The notes beneath the pieces are model-generated. The model saw only the letters and a program-made list of their open reading frames with translations. It had not been told where the DNA came from and searched no databases. The position numbers and the translations under genes were made by a program. From positions 19,544-83,543 of the forward strand of contig JAKFUL010000005.1 of the NCBI GenBank assembly GCA_021732665.1: 64,000 nucleotides of DNA, read 5' to 3'. Each line of letters opens with the position of its first letter. Within the stretch, counting starts at the first letter, position 1. This DNA is from Acetobacteraceae bacterium. Lineage in GTDB: Bacteria; Pseudomonadota; Alphaproteobacteria; Acetobacterales; Acetobacteraceae. Positions 8,176 through 17,156 of this stretch are shown here, in pieces.

Positions 8176-9159
8176 ATGTTTCAAAGGCGGACAATTCTGG
8201 CCGCACCGCTTTCAGCCGCGCCGCTTCTGGCCAGCGGACAGGCGGCTGGGCAATCTTCGACATGGCCGGGCCGCGGCCTGCGAATCGTCATTCCCTGGCC
8301 CCCCGGCCAGGCCACCGACCTGATAGGGCGCATTCTCGCACAGGGGCTGAGTGAGCGCCTGGGGCAGCCCGTGGTGCCTGAGAATCGTGCCGGTGCGGGC
8401 GGGATGATCGGGACCGATGTCGTGGCCAAGGCGGCGCCCGATGGCCTGACACTGCTCGCCGCCTCATCCGGGCCGGTCACCATCAATCCCCTGGTGCAGC
8501 GCACGCCCTATGATGTGGAGCGCGACCTCACGCCGGTGGCGCTCGCCGGGCTCTCGCCCTACATCCTCGCCACCCATCCTGATTTCCCGGCGCGCGACAT
8601 CGCGGAATTCCTCGCGGTGATCCGCGCGGCCCCCGGCCGCTACACCTTCGCCACCTCCGGCACCGGCGCCACAGCCCATCTCATCACCGAGTATTTCAAC
8701 GCCCGCGCCGGGCTGGAAACCGTGCATGTGCCGTTCCAGGGAAGCGCGCCCGGCATGACGGCCCTGCTGGCCGGGCAGGTGCACTACACGCTGGAGACCG
8801 TGGCTGCGACCATGCCGCACATCCGGGCCGGCCGGCTGCGGGCCTATGGCGTGTCGCTGAGCCAGGGCAGTCGGCTCGCCCCTGGTGTCCCGCCGCTCGC
8901 CGACACGGTGCCGATTCCAGGCTTCAACCTCGGCGCCTGGATAGGCCTGATGGCCCCCGCCGCCACGCCGGCCGCGGTCATCTCGCGCCTGTCCGAGGAG
9001 ATGCGCGGCCTGATGGCCGCGCCCGAAATCCAGGAGCGGTTTGCCCTGGCGGGCGTGGAGGTGGATTCCCGCCCCGCCCCCGCCTTCGGTGAGTATCTGC
9101 GCGAACAGCGGCAGCTCTTCACCGAGGCAGTAAGCCGGGCCAACCTCCGGCCGGAGTGA
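8176..9159 (+). CDS. Bug/TctC-family tripartite tricarboxylate transporter substrate-binding protein
   Basis: A 327-residue periplasmic receptor with a strong AGGAGGAAA ribosome site 6 bases before the ATG. A signal peptide (MFQRRTILAAPLSAAPLLA) leads into LRIVIPWPPGQATDLIGR and VPENRAGAGG, the two ligand loops of the family, with TGTGATAHL near residue 160. It is a monocistronic orphan receptor convergent with degP, whose stop is only 6 bases away. The ligand is unknown. Confidence 0.93.
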   Translation: MFQRRTILAAPLSAAPLLASGQAAGQSSTWPGRGLRIVIPWPPGQATDLIGRILAQGLSERLGQPVVPENRAGAGGMIGTDVVAKAAPDGLTLLAASSGPVTINPLVQRTPYDVERDLTPVALAGLSPYILATHPDFPARDIAEFLAVIRAAPGRYTFATSGTGATAHLITEYFNARAGLETVHVPFQGSAPGMTALLAGQVHYTLETVAATMPHIRAGRLRAYGVSLSQGSRLAPGVPPLADTVPIPGFNLGAWIGLMAPAATPAAVISRLSEEMRGLMAAPEIQERFALAGVEVDSRPAPAFGEYLREQRQLFTEAVSRANLRPE

Positions 9160-9165
9160 CGCGCC

Positions 9166-10746
9166 TCAACGCGCCGGCGTGAGCCGCAACGGCACGAAGC
9201 GCTGACCGTTCTGGCTTTCAACCAGGAAGAGCGCGGTACCGCGGCCCTGCCGGCGCAGCCGGTCCACCCGCTCGGTCAGCTCCTGCGGCGTGGTCACCCG
9301 CTCCTGCTGGACTTCAAGGATGACATCGCCCGGGCGCAGCTCGCGCTCCGCCGCCGGGGAATTGGGCGAAACCTCGACGACGGCGACGCCGCGCTGGTCG
9401 GGCCGCAGCCGCAGCCGCTCACGCAGCTCGGGCGTGATGGCGGCCACGCGCATCCCAAGGCCGGCCACTTCCGTGGGCTGGCCGGGCTGCGGGCCCGGTG
9501 CCGTGGGGTTGGCCGCGGCCAATTGCTGCTCGGGCGGCAATTCGCCCAGGGTCACCGTCAGCGTCTCCTCGCGACCATCGCGCCAGACCACCACGGGCAC
9601 GCGGGCGCCCACGGCGGTTTCCGCCACGATGCGCGGCAGGCTGCGCATGTCGCGGACGTCCTGGTTGTTGAAGCGCAGCACCACATCGCCGTTGCGAATG
9701 CCGGCGGCGGCCGCCGGCGCGCCCTCCTGCGCCCGGGCCACCAGCGCGCCGCGCACGGTGCCGCGCAGGCCCAGCGATTCGGCGATCTCGTCCGTCACCT
9801 GCTGAATGTTCACGCCCAGCCAGCCGCGGCGCACCCTGCCACCCTCGGCCAGCTGTTGCGTGATTCCGCGCGCCAGGTTGGAGGGGATGGAGAAGCCGAT
9901 GCCGATGGAGCCGCCCGAGGGCGAATAGATCGCGGTGTTGATACCCACCACCTGGCCGGCCATGTTGAACAGCGGCCCGCCCGAATTGCCGCGGTTGATC
10001 GCGGCATCGGTCTGAATGAAGTCGTCGAACGGCCCCTGGCGGATGTCGCGGCCGCGGGCCGAGACGATGCCGGCGGTGACGGTGCCACCCAGGCCGAAGG
10101 GATTGCCGATGGCCAGCACCCAGTCGCCCACCTCGGCATTGTCGCTGTTGCCCCAGGGCACGAAGGGCAGCGGCGCGGAATGACGCACGCGCAGCACGGC
10201 CAGGTCGGTTCGCGGGTCGGTTCCCAGCAATTCGGCCCGCAGGGTGGTGTTGTCCTGCAGGATCACGTTGATCTCGGTGGCGCCGTCGATCACGTGGTTG
10301 TTGGTGATCACGATGCCCGAGGCATCGATGATGAAACCTGAGCCGAGCGACTGGCCGCGCCGGCCCTGCTGCGGTGGGGCGCCCTCGCCGCGCTCACCCG
10401 GGTTGGGCTGCTGGCCCGGCCGGTTGCGGTTGAAGAAGTCGCGGAAGAATTCCTCGAAGGGGCTGCCGGGCGGGGCCTGGGGCGCATCGGGCGCGTCGGG
10501 CCGCGCACCTTGCCGCCCCGGCGGCGCGCCGCCGATGGTCGAGGAGATGTTCACCACCGCCGGCAGCAGCACCCGCGCCAGGGGCGCGAAGCTGTCCGGT
10601 CGGCCGGTCGGCGCCAAACCCTGCGCGGGGGCGGACGTGACGGCCGCCGGGGGCGCCGCCACCGGAGGCAGGGTTTGGGCAAAGGCTGGAAAGGCCATCC
10701 CGGCTGAAAGCAACGCGATGGAGAAACGCCTGGTGCGGAAACGCAT
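9166..10746 (-). CDS. degP: Periplasmic serine protease of the Do/DegP (HtrA/MucD) family
   Basis: Degrades or refolds misfolded envelope proteins. It has 526 residues from the ATG at 10746, which has AAGAGGTG just upstream (a GTG at 10752 is the alternative). A signal peptide ends near FPAFAQ. A Pro/Gly/Gln-rich linker (about 75-130) precedes the trypsin-like domain with His151 (NNHVID), Asp181 (RTDLAVL) and Ser255 (GNSGGPL). Two PDZ domains follow, about 290-380 and 430-520. It lies downstream of hflK-hflC on the same strand, a common alphaproteobacterial arrangement for membrane protein quality control. Confidence 0.95.
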   Translation of the reverse strand: MRFRTRRFSIALLSAGMAFPAFAQTLPPVAAPPAAVTSAPAQGLAPTGRPDSFAPLARVLLPAVVNISSTIGGAPPGRQGARPDAPDAPQAPPGSPFEEFFRDFFNRNRPGQQPNPGERGEGAPPQQGRRGQSLGSGFIIDASGIVITNNHVIDGATEINVILQDNTTLRAELLGTDPRTDLAVLRVRHSAPLPFVPWGNSDNAEVGDWVLAIGNPFGLGGTVTAGIVSARGRDIRQGPFDDFIQTDAAINRGNSGGPLFNMAGQVVGINTAIYSPSGGSIGIGFSIPSNLARGITQQLAEGGRVRRGWLGVNIQQVTDEIAESLGLRGTVRGALVARAQEGAPAAAAGIRNGDVVLRFNNQDVRDMRSLPRIVAETAVGARVPVVVWRDGREETLTVTLGELPPEQQLAAANPTAPGPQPGQPTEVAGLGMRVAAITPELRERLRLRPDQRGVAVVEVSPNSPAAERELRPGDVILEVQQERVTTPQELTERVDRLRRQGRGTALFLVESQNGQRFVPLRLTPAR

Positions 10747-10809
10747 GTTCACCTCTTGGGAGCCGGCATCATGCCTTGCTCGGTATCGGTTACATTACAA
10801 TGAAGGCCC

Positions 10810-10844
10810 GCCTGGGTGATGACCGAAGGGTCACCCTCCCAGGC
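10810..10844 (-). terminator. Hairpin between hflC and degP (possible terminator or attenuator)
   Basis: Outer arms GCCTGGG / CCCAGGC and inner arms TGACC / GGTCA pair around a CGAAG-type loop, with small bulges between. It lies in the 126-base gap after hflC and before degP. Only a short T-containing run follows on the minus strand, so a weak terminator or an attenuator that lowers degP expression from the hfl promoter are both possible. Confidence 0.4.
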
Positions 10845-10872
10845 GAATTGTAACAGGCGCGCGGGACGCCGA

Positions 10873-11748
10873 TCAGCGGACCGTCGGTGTCGGCATGTCG
10901 CGGAAGAAGCGGAAGAAGTCGCTTTCGGGTGTCAGCACCATGCGGGCCTCGCCGCTCGAGAAAACCTCCCGATAGGCCTGCATGGTGCGCCAGAACTGGT
11001 AGAATTCCGGGTCACGATTGAAGGCTTCGGCAAAGATGCGGATCGCCTCCTGCTCGCCGGTGCCGCGCAGGATCTGGGCATTGGCTTCCGCCTCGGCCAG
11101 CAGCACGGTGCGGTCACGCTCGGCATTGGCGCGCACGCGTGCCGCGACCTCGGCGCCCTCGGCACGGGCCTCGCGCGCCACGCGTTCGCGCTCGGACTGC
11201 ATGCGGGCCAGGATGGCCTGGGTGTTCTCCTCGGGGAAATCGGCCCGGCGGATGCGGACGTCGGCGACCTCGATGCCGAAGCTGCGCGCCTCCTCATTCA
11301 CCTGGCGCCGGATCTCACCCATGATCCGCGCGCGGTCAGTGCTGAGAATTGCCAGCAAATTCTCCCCGGCCAGCACCCGGCGCAGCGCCGATGTGACGAT
11401 GGAGGACAGCCGGCCGCGAATGCCCTGCTCAGCCGCGCCGACGGTCTGGAAGAAAAGCAGCGGGTTGGTGATGCTGAAGCGGGTAAAGCTGTCCACGATC
11501 AACCGGCGCTGGTCGCCCAGAATCACTTCCTCGCCTGGGCTTTCATAGTCGAGCAACCGGCGATCGAAGGGGATCACGCTTTGGATGAACGGCACCTTGA
11601 CATGCAGTCCGGGCACCTGGATGGCGCGCACGAATTGGCCAAACTGCGTCACCAGCACCTGCTGGGTCTGGTGCACGGTGAAGAGCGATGAGGAGGCGGT
11701 GATCACCACCACCACAAGGGCGCCAAGCCCGATCAGAGCGCGGTTCAT
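10873..11748 (-). CDS. hflC: HflC, SPFH/band-7 regulator of the FtsH protease
   Basis: A 291-residue membrane protein with one N-terminal transmembrane segment (about 4-22, ending SSSLFTVHQTQQ) and a periplasmic SPFH domain with GLHVKVPFIQSV. A long Ala/Glu/Arg-rich coiled coil follows (about 185-245, for example ARMQSERERVAREARAEGA). With HflK it forms the large cage around FtsH that limits access to membrane substrates. The start overlaps the hflK stop by 4 bases, showing translational coupling. Confidence 0.95.
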   Translation of the reverse strand: MNRALIGLGALVVVVITASSSLFTVHQTQQVLVTQFGQFVRAIQVPGLHVKVPFIQSVIPFDRRLLDYESPGEEVILGDQRRLIVDSFTRFSITNPLLFFQTVGAAEQGIRGRLSSIVTSALRRVLAGENLLAILSTDRARIMGEIRRQVNEEARSFGIEVADVRIRRADFPEENTQAILARMQSERERVAREARAEGAEVAARVRANAERDRTVLLAEAEANAQILRGTGEQEAIRIFAEAFNRDPEFYQFWRTMQAYREVFSSGEARMVLTPESDFFRFFRDMPTPTVR

Positions 11749-12983
11749 CGGCCGGCCCCCGGGGCGCGTTGCGGCTGGGGCGCGGATTGCGCCGGCGGCG
11801 GGTTGAAGACCTGCGGCGGCACTGCCGGCCGGGCCGGGCGCGCAGCACCCTCGTTAAGTTGCAGGAATGGCACGAGCCCCTGCAGCCGGTCATCCACCAG
11901 GATCATGTTGTTGCGTCGCAAGACATCTTCCATGGTCTCCAGATAGATGCGGCGCATCGTCACGTCCTGCGCCTGGGAATAGGCGGCGAGGACGGAGGTG
12001 AAACGGCCGGCCTCGCCTCGGGCACGTGCGGTCTGGCTGTCGCGGAAACCCTGGGCCTCGGCGACCATGCGCTCGGCCTCGCCGCGGGCGCGGGGGATGA
12101 TGTCATTGCGGAAGCTTTCGGCCTCGTTGCGGACACGCTCACGATCGGCATTGGCGCGCTGCACGTCGCGGAAGGATTCCACCACCGCGGCCGGCGGGTC
12201 CACCTTCTGCATCTGCACCTGGGTGATCTCGATGCCGGCGCGATACTGATCGACGATGGCCTGGGCGCCGCGACGGACATCCTGTTCGATCTGCGCCCGG
12301 GCATCGGTCAGCGCGGCCTGGATATTGGTGCGGCCGATGATCTCGCGCATCACCGATTCGGCGGCCGATTTCACCGTCTCATCGGGGTTGCGGGTGTTGA
12401 AGAGGTAGTCACCGGCGTCGCGGATGCGCCAGAACACGGCGAAGTCGATGTCGATGATGTTCTCATCGCCCGTCAGCATCAGCGATTCCGCCAGAACATC
12501 CCTTTGCGCGATGGGGCGAACGCCCGCCACGGCGTCGGGGGCGGCGCGGAAGCCGACATCGACGCGATTGATGCGGGTGACGCGCGGCGTGGTCACCGCC
12601 TCGATCGGCCATGGTATGGCGTAGTTCAGGCCAGGCGGAGCCGCGCGGTCAAAGGCGCCGAAACGCATCACGACACCCAACTCGTCCTGTTGGACCCGGA
12701 AGAAGCCCGAGGCCGCCCAGATGCCCACGACCACAATGCCCAGCAGCGCCACGCCCTTGCCGCCGGCGCCACCGCGCGGCAGCCAGCGCCTCAGCGCGTC
12801 CTGCGCCTGACGGATCATATCCTCGATATCGGGCCCGCGACCGCCCGGCCCGCCCGGAGGAGGATTGCCCCATGGGCCACCCGGCGGGCCGCCGGAGCCT
12901 CCAGGGCCACCTTGCGGGCCACCCTGCTGTCCGCCGGGTCGCGGGTTGCCCCATGGGCTGGGCCCGCCATTGTTCCACGCCAT
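11745..12983 (-). CDS. hflK: HflK, SPFH/band-7 regulator of the FtsH protease
   Basis: The 412-residue partner of HflC. It opens with a Gly/Pro-rich cytoplasmic tail (MAWNNGGPSPWG and repeats of GGP) typical of HflK. One transmembrane helix follows (around the GVALLGIVVVGIW run), then the SPFH domain and a charged coiled coil. The frame is open further upstream to 13121, but the MAWNNGG start fits the family and has GGAG about 12 bases before it. It is the first gene of the hflK-hflC(-degP) operon and is divergent from mrp. Confidence 0.94.
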   Translation of the reverse strand: MAWNNGGPSPWGNPRPGGQQGGPQGGPGGSGGPPGGPWGNPPPGGPGGRGPDIEDMIRQAQDALRRWLPRGGAGGKGVALLGIVVVGIWAASGFFRVQQDELGVVMRFGAFDRAAPPGLNYAIPWPIEAVTTPRVTRINRVDVGFRAAPDAVAGVRPIAQRDVLAESLMLTGDENIIDIDFAVFWRIRDAGDYLFNTRNPDETVKSAAESVMREIIGRTNIQAALTDARAQIEQDVRRGAQAIVDQYRAGIEITQVQMQKVDPPAAVVESFRDVQRANADRERVRNEAESFRNDIIPRARGEAERMVAEAQGFRDSQTARARGEAGRFTSVLAAYSQAQDVTMRRIYLETMEDVLRRNNMILVDDRLQGLVPFLQLNEGAARPARPAVPPQVFNPPPAQSAPQPQRAPGAGR

Positions 12984-13161
12984 CTGCGCCGCATTCTCCG
13001 CAAAGCTCAACATTACGCCGCGCGCCCGGACAACCCAAGGGGGGTGCGCGCGCGGCTCGGCCCGGCCATATGTGCGGCCGCGCCGGAAGGCGGCAACCGT
13101 CGCGTGGCGCACCGGAGCCACACCATGGCCATATGTCCCGGGAGTGAAGGGTTTTCAAGCG

Positions 13162-14226
13162 ATGAGCGATGAGCAGGCGGTGCGGCAGGCGCTGGACAGC
13201 GTGGTGAAGCCGCCGGCGCGGGTGGAGGCGGTGGTGGCGCGCGACGGGCTGGTGCAGGTTACGCTCTCGGTCCCGCGCGACCAGGCCCGCGCGATGGAGC
13301 CCATGCGGGCGGCGGCCGAGAAGGCGGTGGCCGGGCTGCCCGGCGTGCTCTCGGCCACCGTGGTGCTGACCGCGCATGCGCAAGCCGCGCCGCCGCCGGC
13401 GAAAAACCCACCCGCCGGCCAGGGCGCCATGCTGCTGCCGGAGGTGCGAAAAATCATCGCCGTGGCCTCGGGCAAGGGCGGCGTGGGCAAATCCACCACC
13501 GCGGTCAATCTGGCCGTGGCGCTGGTGGCGCAGGGGCTGCGCGTGGGTCTGCTCGATGCCGACATCTATGGCCCCTCGCTGCCGCAGATGCTGGGCACGC
13601 AGGAAAAGCCGCGCGTCACCGGCCAACGCATCCACCCCATCCAGCGCTGGGGCCTCAAGGCCATGTCCATTGGCTTCCTGGTGGAGCAGGAGACCCCCAT
13701 GGTCTGGCGCGGCCCCATGGTGATGGGCGCGCTGGAGCAGATGATGGGTCAGGTGGAGTGGGGTGCGCTCGACATCCTGGTCGTCGACATGCCGCCGGGC
13801 ACCGGCGATGCGCAACTTACCATGAGCCAGCGCGTGCCGCTGGCCGGGGCCGTGATCGTGAGCACGCCGCAGGATGTGGCGCTGATCGACGCCCGGCGCG
13901 GCGTGCGGATGTTCGAGAAGGTGGGCGTCCCCGTGCTCGGGCTGATCGAGAACATGTCCTTCTATTGCTGCCCCAATTGCGGCCACCAGGCCAATATTTT
14001 TGGGCATGGCGGGGCCGAGGCGGAGGCCGCCCGCCTGGGCACGGAGTTCCTGGGCGCCCTGCCGCTGAAGTTGGAAATCCGCGAGCTGGCCGACGCCGGC
14101 ACCCCGATCGCGGCAAGCCGGCCGGACAGCGAGGAAGCGGCGATCTACCGCCGCATCGCCGCGCGAGTCTGGGAAAAACTGGGCCAGGAGACGGCCCCGG
14201 CCATGCCCGTCATCGCCTTCGAATAA
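13162..14226 (+). CDS. apbC: Mrp/NBP35/ApbC-family iron-sulfur cluster carrier ATPase
   Basis: 354 residues from the ATG at 13162, which has GGAGTGAAGG upstream (the open frame to 12865 is leader). An N-terminal DUF59/MIP18-like domain (about 1-75) is joined by a Pro/Ala linker to a deviant Walker P-loop ATPase with GKGGVGKST near residue 115 and DMPPGTGD near 215. The CPNC pair near 275 is where a bridging Fe-S cluster is held between the two subunits. The family loads Fe-S clusters onto apo-proteins in the cytosol. It is divergent from hflK across 178 bases. Confidence 0.95.
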   Translation: MSDEQAVRQALDSVVKPPARVEAVVARDGLVQVTLSVPRDQARAMEPMRAAAEKAVAGLPGVLSATVVLTAHAQAAPPPAKNPPAGQGAMLLPEVRKIIAVASGKGGVGKSTTAVNLAVALVAQGLRVGLLDADIYGPSLPQMLGTQEKPRVTGQRIHPIQRWGLKAMSIGFLVEQETPMVWRGPMVMGALEQMMGQVEWGALDILVVDMPPGTGDAQLTMSQRVPLAGAVIVSTPQDVALIDARRGVRMFEKVGVPVLGLIENMSFYCCPNCGHQANIFGHGGAEAEAARLGTEFLGALPLKLEIRELADAGTPIAASRPDSEEAAIYRRIAARVWEKLGQETAPAMPVIAFE

Positions 14227-14249
14227 CGTGACCAGTTGGTGAATCCGGC

Positions 14250-14279
14250 ATGCGGCACTTGCGAAGCGAAGCGCCGCAT
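14250..14279 (+). terminator. Possible terminator hairpin after apbC
   Basis: Arms ATGCGGC and GCCGCAT enclose a 16-base loop that can pair partly inside. The hairpin begins 24 bases after the apbC stop. Only three T residues follow, within gggaagccttta, so it is a weak Rho-independent terminator at best. Confidence 0.35.
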
Positions 14280-14386
14280 GGGAAGCCTTTATCCACACGC
14301 GACGGTGCTACCAGAACTGGTGCCTAGTACGAGTGATGGGCCCCAGGCTTGAGCCGGCACCCCGCTGTAGCGGAAGGAGCGGCGCT

Positions 14387-14980
14387 TTGCCTGATGGCGG
14401 AACGGTCAGTCTTGCATCTGTTCAGGGCTCGGGGGGCTTCCCGGCGCTGGTGCTGAACGCTGATTTCCGGCCGCTCTCCTATTTTCCTCTCTCGCTGTGG
14501 TCCTGGCAGGATGCGGTGAAGGCGGTGTTTCTCGACCGCGTCTCGGTGCTCAGCGAATATGATGTGGAGGTGCATTCGCCCTCGCACGCCATGCGGTTGC
14601 CGAGCGTGATCGCGCTGCGGGAATACATCCCCTCCGCCCGGCGGCCGGCCTTCACGCGGTTCAACGTGTTCCTGCGCGACAAGTTCGAGTGCCAGTATTG
14701 CGGCGATGATTTCCCGGCGCAGGACCTGACTTTCGACCATGTCATCCCGCGCAGCCGGGGTGGGCGTACAAGCTGGGTCAACGTGGTTGCGGCCTGCGGG
14801 CCATGCAATCTGCGCAAGGGCAGCAAGCTGCCGCGCGAATGCCACATGCTGCCGCGCAAGGAGCCGCGCGCACCGACCAGCTGGGAATTGCAGGATAATG
14901 GTCGGGCCTTTCCGCCGAACCATCTGCATGAGAGCTGGCGGGATTATCTCTATTGGGACAGTGAGCTGGAGCAGGGCTGA
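14387..14980 (+). CDS. HNH endonuclease domain protein
   Basis: About 197 residues. The TTG at 14387 is chosen because GGAAGGAG lies 6 bases upstream and the protein then starts about 18 residues before the conserved FPALVLNADF segment. The frame is open to 14333, but those codons look like leader. The HNH core is complete: C-Q-Y-C zinc pair, FDHVIPRSRGG, then CGPCNLRKG. It resembles a widespread, mostly uncharacterised alphaproteobacterial HNH family of about 190 residues. It stands alone, with no partner restriction or phage gene, so the target is unknown. Confidence 0.85.
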   Translation: MPDGGTVSLASVQGSGGFPALVLNADFRPLSYFPLSLWSWQDAVKAVFLDRVSVLSEYDVEVHSPSHAMRLPSVIALREYIPSARRPAFTRFNVFLRDKFECQYCGDDFPAQDLTFDHVIPRSRGGRTSWVNVVAACGPCNLRKGSKLPRECHMLPRKEPRAPTSWELQDNGRAFPPNHLHESWRDYLYWDSELEQG

Positions 14981-15029
14981 TTGACGCGGCGGGCCCATGC
15001 CGCCAATCAGCGGCGAGGAGACACCGCCC

Positions 15030-15854
15030 ATGACCCTGCAAACCGAGATCGAGGCCCTCTGGGCCGCCCGCGACACCATCAATTCCGGCACAAGCGGCCC
15101 GGCCCGCGACGCCGTCGAGGCCGCGCTGGAGATGCTCGACCGTGGCGAGGCCCGCGTCGCCGAACCAGGCCAGGGCGGCTGGGTGGTCAACCAATGGCTG
15201 AAGCAGGCCGTCCTGCTCTCCTTCCGCCTCACCGACAGCGCGCCGATGGACACCGCCGCCGGCGCCTTCGACAAGGTGCCGCTGAAGTGGCAGGGCTGGG
15301 GCGAGAATCGCTGGAAGGAGGCCGGCTTCCGCGCCGTGCCCGGCGCCGTCGTGCGCCGTTCCGCCTACATCGCGCCCAACGTCGTGCTGATGCCCAGCTT
15401 CGTCAATCTCGGCGCCTATGTCGGCCAGAACACCATGGTGGACACCTGGGCCACCGTCGGCTCCTGCGCGCAGGTCGGGAAGAACGTGCATCTCTCCGGC
15501 GGTGTCGGTATCGGCGGCGTGCTGGAGCCGCTGCAGGCCAATCCGGTGGTGATCGAGGATGACTGCTTCATCGGCGCGCGCAGCGAAGTCGTCGAGGGCG
15601 TGATCGTCGAACGCGGCTCGGTGCTCTCCATGGGCGTGTTCATCTCGGCCACGACCAAGGTCATCGACCGCGCCACGGGGGAAATCTTCGTCGGCCGCGT
15701 GCCGGCCTATTCCGTGGTGGTGCCGGGCAACCTGCCAGGCCGCCCCCTGCCCGATGGCTCCCCCGGCCCCAGCCTCTATTGCGCGGTGATCGTGAAGACG
15801 GTGGATGCGCAGACCCGGGCGAAGACCAGCATCAACGACCTGCTGCGCGACTGA
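15030..15854 (+). CDS. dapD: 2,3,4,5-tetrahydropyridine-2,6-dicarboxylate N-succinyltransferase
   Basis: Transfers succinyl from succinyl-CoA to tetrahydrodipicolinate in the succinylase branch of lysine and meso-diaminopimelate synthesis. It has 274 residues, the family length, with GAGGAG before the ATG. The N-terminal helical part carries [15 protein letters not shown]. Left-handed beta-helix hexapeptide coils follow ([24 protein letters not shown] and on), then [15 protein letters not shown]. It is the first gene of a coupled group with a tautomerase and dapE. Confidence 0.96.
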   Translation: MTLQTEIEALWAARDTINSGTSGPARDAVEAALEMLDRGEARVAEPGQGGWVVNQWLKQAVLLSFRLTDSAPMDTAAGAFDKVPLKWQGWGENRWKEAGFRAVPGAVVRRSAYIAPNVVLMPSFVNLGAYVGQNTMVDTWATVGSCAQVGKNVHLSGGVGIGGVLEPLQANPVVIEDDCFIGARSEVVEGVIVERGSVLSMGVFISATTKVIDRATGEIFVGRVPAYSVVVPGNLPGRPLPDGSPGPSLYCAVIVKTVDAQTRAKTSINDLLRD

Positions 15855-16060
15855 TGCCCGTCATCAACCTGCAGATCACCCGCGGCGCCACGCCGGAACA
15901 GAAGGCGGAGATCATCAGCGACTTCACCGCAACCCTGGCCCGCGTGCTGGGCAAGAAAACCGAGCACACACACATCATCATCCAGGAGGTCGAGGAGCAG
16001 GATTGGGGTTTCGCCGGGCTGCCGACGGATGCATGGCGCCGCGCGAATGCCGGGGGCTGA
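15854..16060 (+). CDS. 4-oxalocrotonate tautomerase-family enzyme
   Basis: 68 residues. The sequence begins [11 protein letters not shown], so removal of Met leaves the catalytic N-terminal Pro of the family. Lys/Arg-rich helices and the IIIQEVEEQDWGFAG strand follow. Family members are small hexamers or dimers that move protons between enol and keto forms of 2-oxo acids. The ATG overlaps the dapD stop by one base and the gene overlaps dapE by 14 bases, so it is translated with the lysine genes, although no tautomerase step is part of the known succinylase pathway. Confidence 0.88.
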   Translation: MPVINLQITRGATPEQKAEIISDFTATLARVLGKKTEHTHIIIQEVEEQDWGFAGLPTDAWRRANAGG

Positions 16061-17156
16061 CCCCGTAGCGCTGGCACAGGCGCTGATCCGCTGCGCCAGC
16101 GTCACCCCTGCCGATGACGGGGCTTTGGACCTTGTGCAGCAGGCGCTGGAGGCGCGCGGCTTCACCTGCTGGCGCCTGCCTTTCAACGAGGTCGACAACC
16201 TCTTCGCCCGCCGCGGCAGCGCAGCCCCGCATCTCTGCTTCGCCGGCCACACCGATGTGGTGCCGCCGGGTGCGAGCGCCTGGTCCCACCCGCCCTTCGC
16301 CAGCGAGATCGAAAACGGCACTCTCTACGGCCGCGGCGCTGTGGATATGAAGGGCGCCATCGCCGCCTTCATCGCCGCCATTCCCGAGAGCAACCCCGGC
16401 TCCCTCAGCCTGCTGATCACCGGCGATGAGGAAGGCCCCAGCGTCGATGGCACGCGCCGCGTGCTGGAATGGATGGAGGCCCATGGCCATGTCCCCGACA
16501 TGTGCGTGGTGGGCGAGCCGACCTCGAAAATCATCCTCGGCGACACGATCAAGATCGGCCGCCGCGGCAGCATGAACGCCTGGATCACCGTGCATGGCCG
16601 CCAGGGCCACAGCGCCTATCCGCAAAAGGCCGACAACCCGGTGCACCGGCTGCTGGCGGCGCTCGCCGAACTCACCGCCACGCCGCTGGACCAGGGCAGC
16701 GAATGGTTCGAGGCCAGCACGCTGCAGGTCACCGGCCTGCAGGTGGACAACACCGCCACCAACGTCATCCCGGCCGAGGCCCGCGCCTTCCTCAACATTC
16801 GCTTCAATGATCTGCACAACTCCAACGCCCTGACCGCGCGGCTGCGCGACACCCTCTCCCGCCACGCCCCGCAACACGACCTGCGGGTCGTCGTCAGCGG
16901 CGAAAGTTTCTTAACCCGGCCCGGCCCCTTCGTGGATGGGCTGGTGCGCGCCACGCAAGCGGCCACGGGTGTCACGCCCAGGCTGGACACCGGCGGCGGC
17001 ACCTCCGATGCCCGCTTCATCACCCGCCTCTGCCCGGTGGCCGAGCTGGGAGGGGTGGGCAGCACCATGCATCAGGTGGATGAATGCGTGCCGCTGGCGG
17101 AACTGCATGCGCAGACCCATCTCTACGCCGGGATCATCAAGGAATTTCTGCCCTGA
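16047..17156 (+). CDS. dapE: Succinyl-diaminopimelate desuccinylase
   Basis: Removes succinate from N-succinyl-LL-diaminopimelate, two steps after DapD. With the ATG at 16047 (MPGADPVALAQ) it has 369 residues, normal for the M20 family. Zinc ligands are in GHTDVVPPG, GAVDMKGA, GDEEGPS and the C-terminal HQVDE. A dimerisation lid domain lies between, with GRQGHSAYPQ. An ATG at 16029 is also possible. It overlaps the tautomerase gene by 14 bases and is followed directly by a membrane protein gene. Confidence 0.95.
   Translation: MPGADPVALAQALIRCASVTPADDGALDLVQQALEARGFTCWRLPFNEVDNLFARRGSAAPHLCFAGHTDVVPPGASAWSHPPFASEIENGTLYGRGAVDMKGAIAAFIAAIPESNPGSLSLLITGDEEGPSVDGTRRVLEWMEAHGHVPDMCVVGEPTSKIILGDTIKIGRRGSMNAWITVHGRQGHSAYPQKADNPVHRLLAALAELTATPLDQGSEWFEASTLQVTGLQVDNTATNVIPAEARAFLNIRFNDLHNSNALTARLRDTLSRHAPQHDLRVVVSGESFLTRPGPFVDGLVRATQAATGVTPRLDTGGGTSDARFITRLCPVAELGGVGSTMHQVDECVPLAELHAQTHLYAGIIKEFLP

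Noticed and set aside
12649..14298. A 549-codon open frame antisense to apbC
   Set aside because: apbC has a P-loop, a CPNC motif and a ribosome site. The antisense product has none, and its end merely runs into a frame-shadow of hflK.
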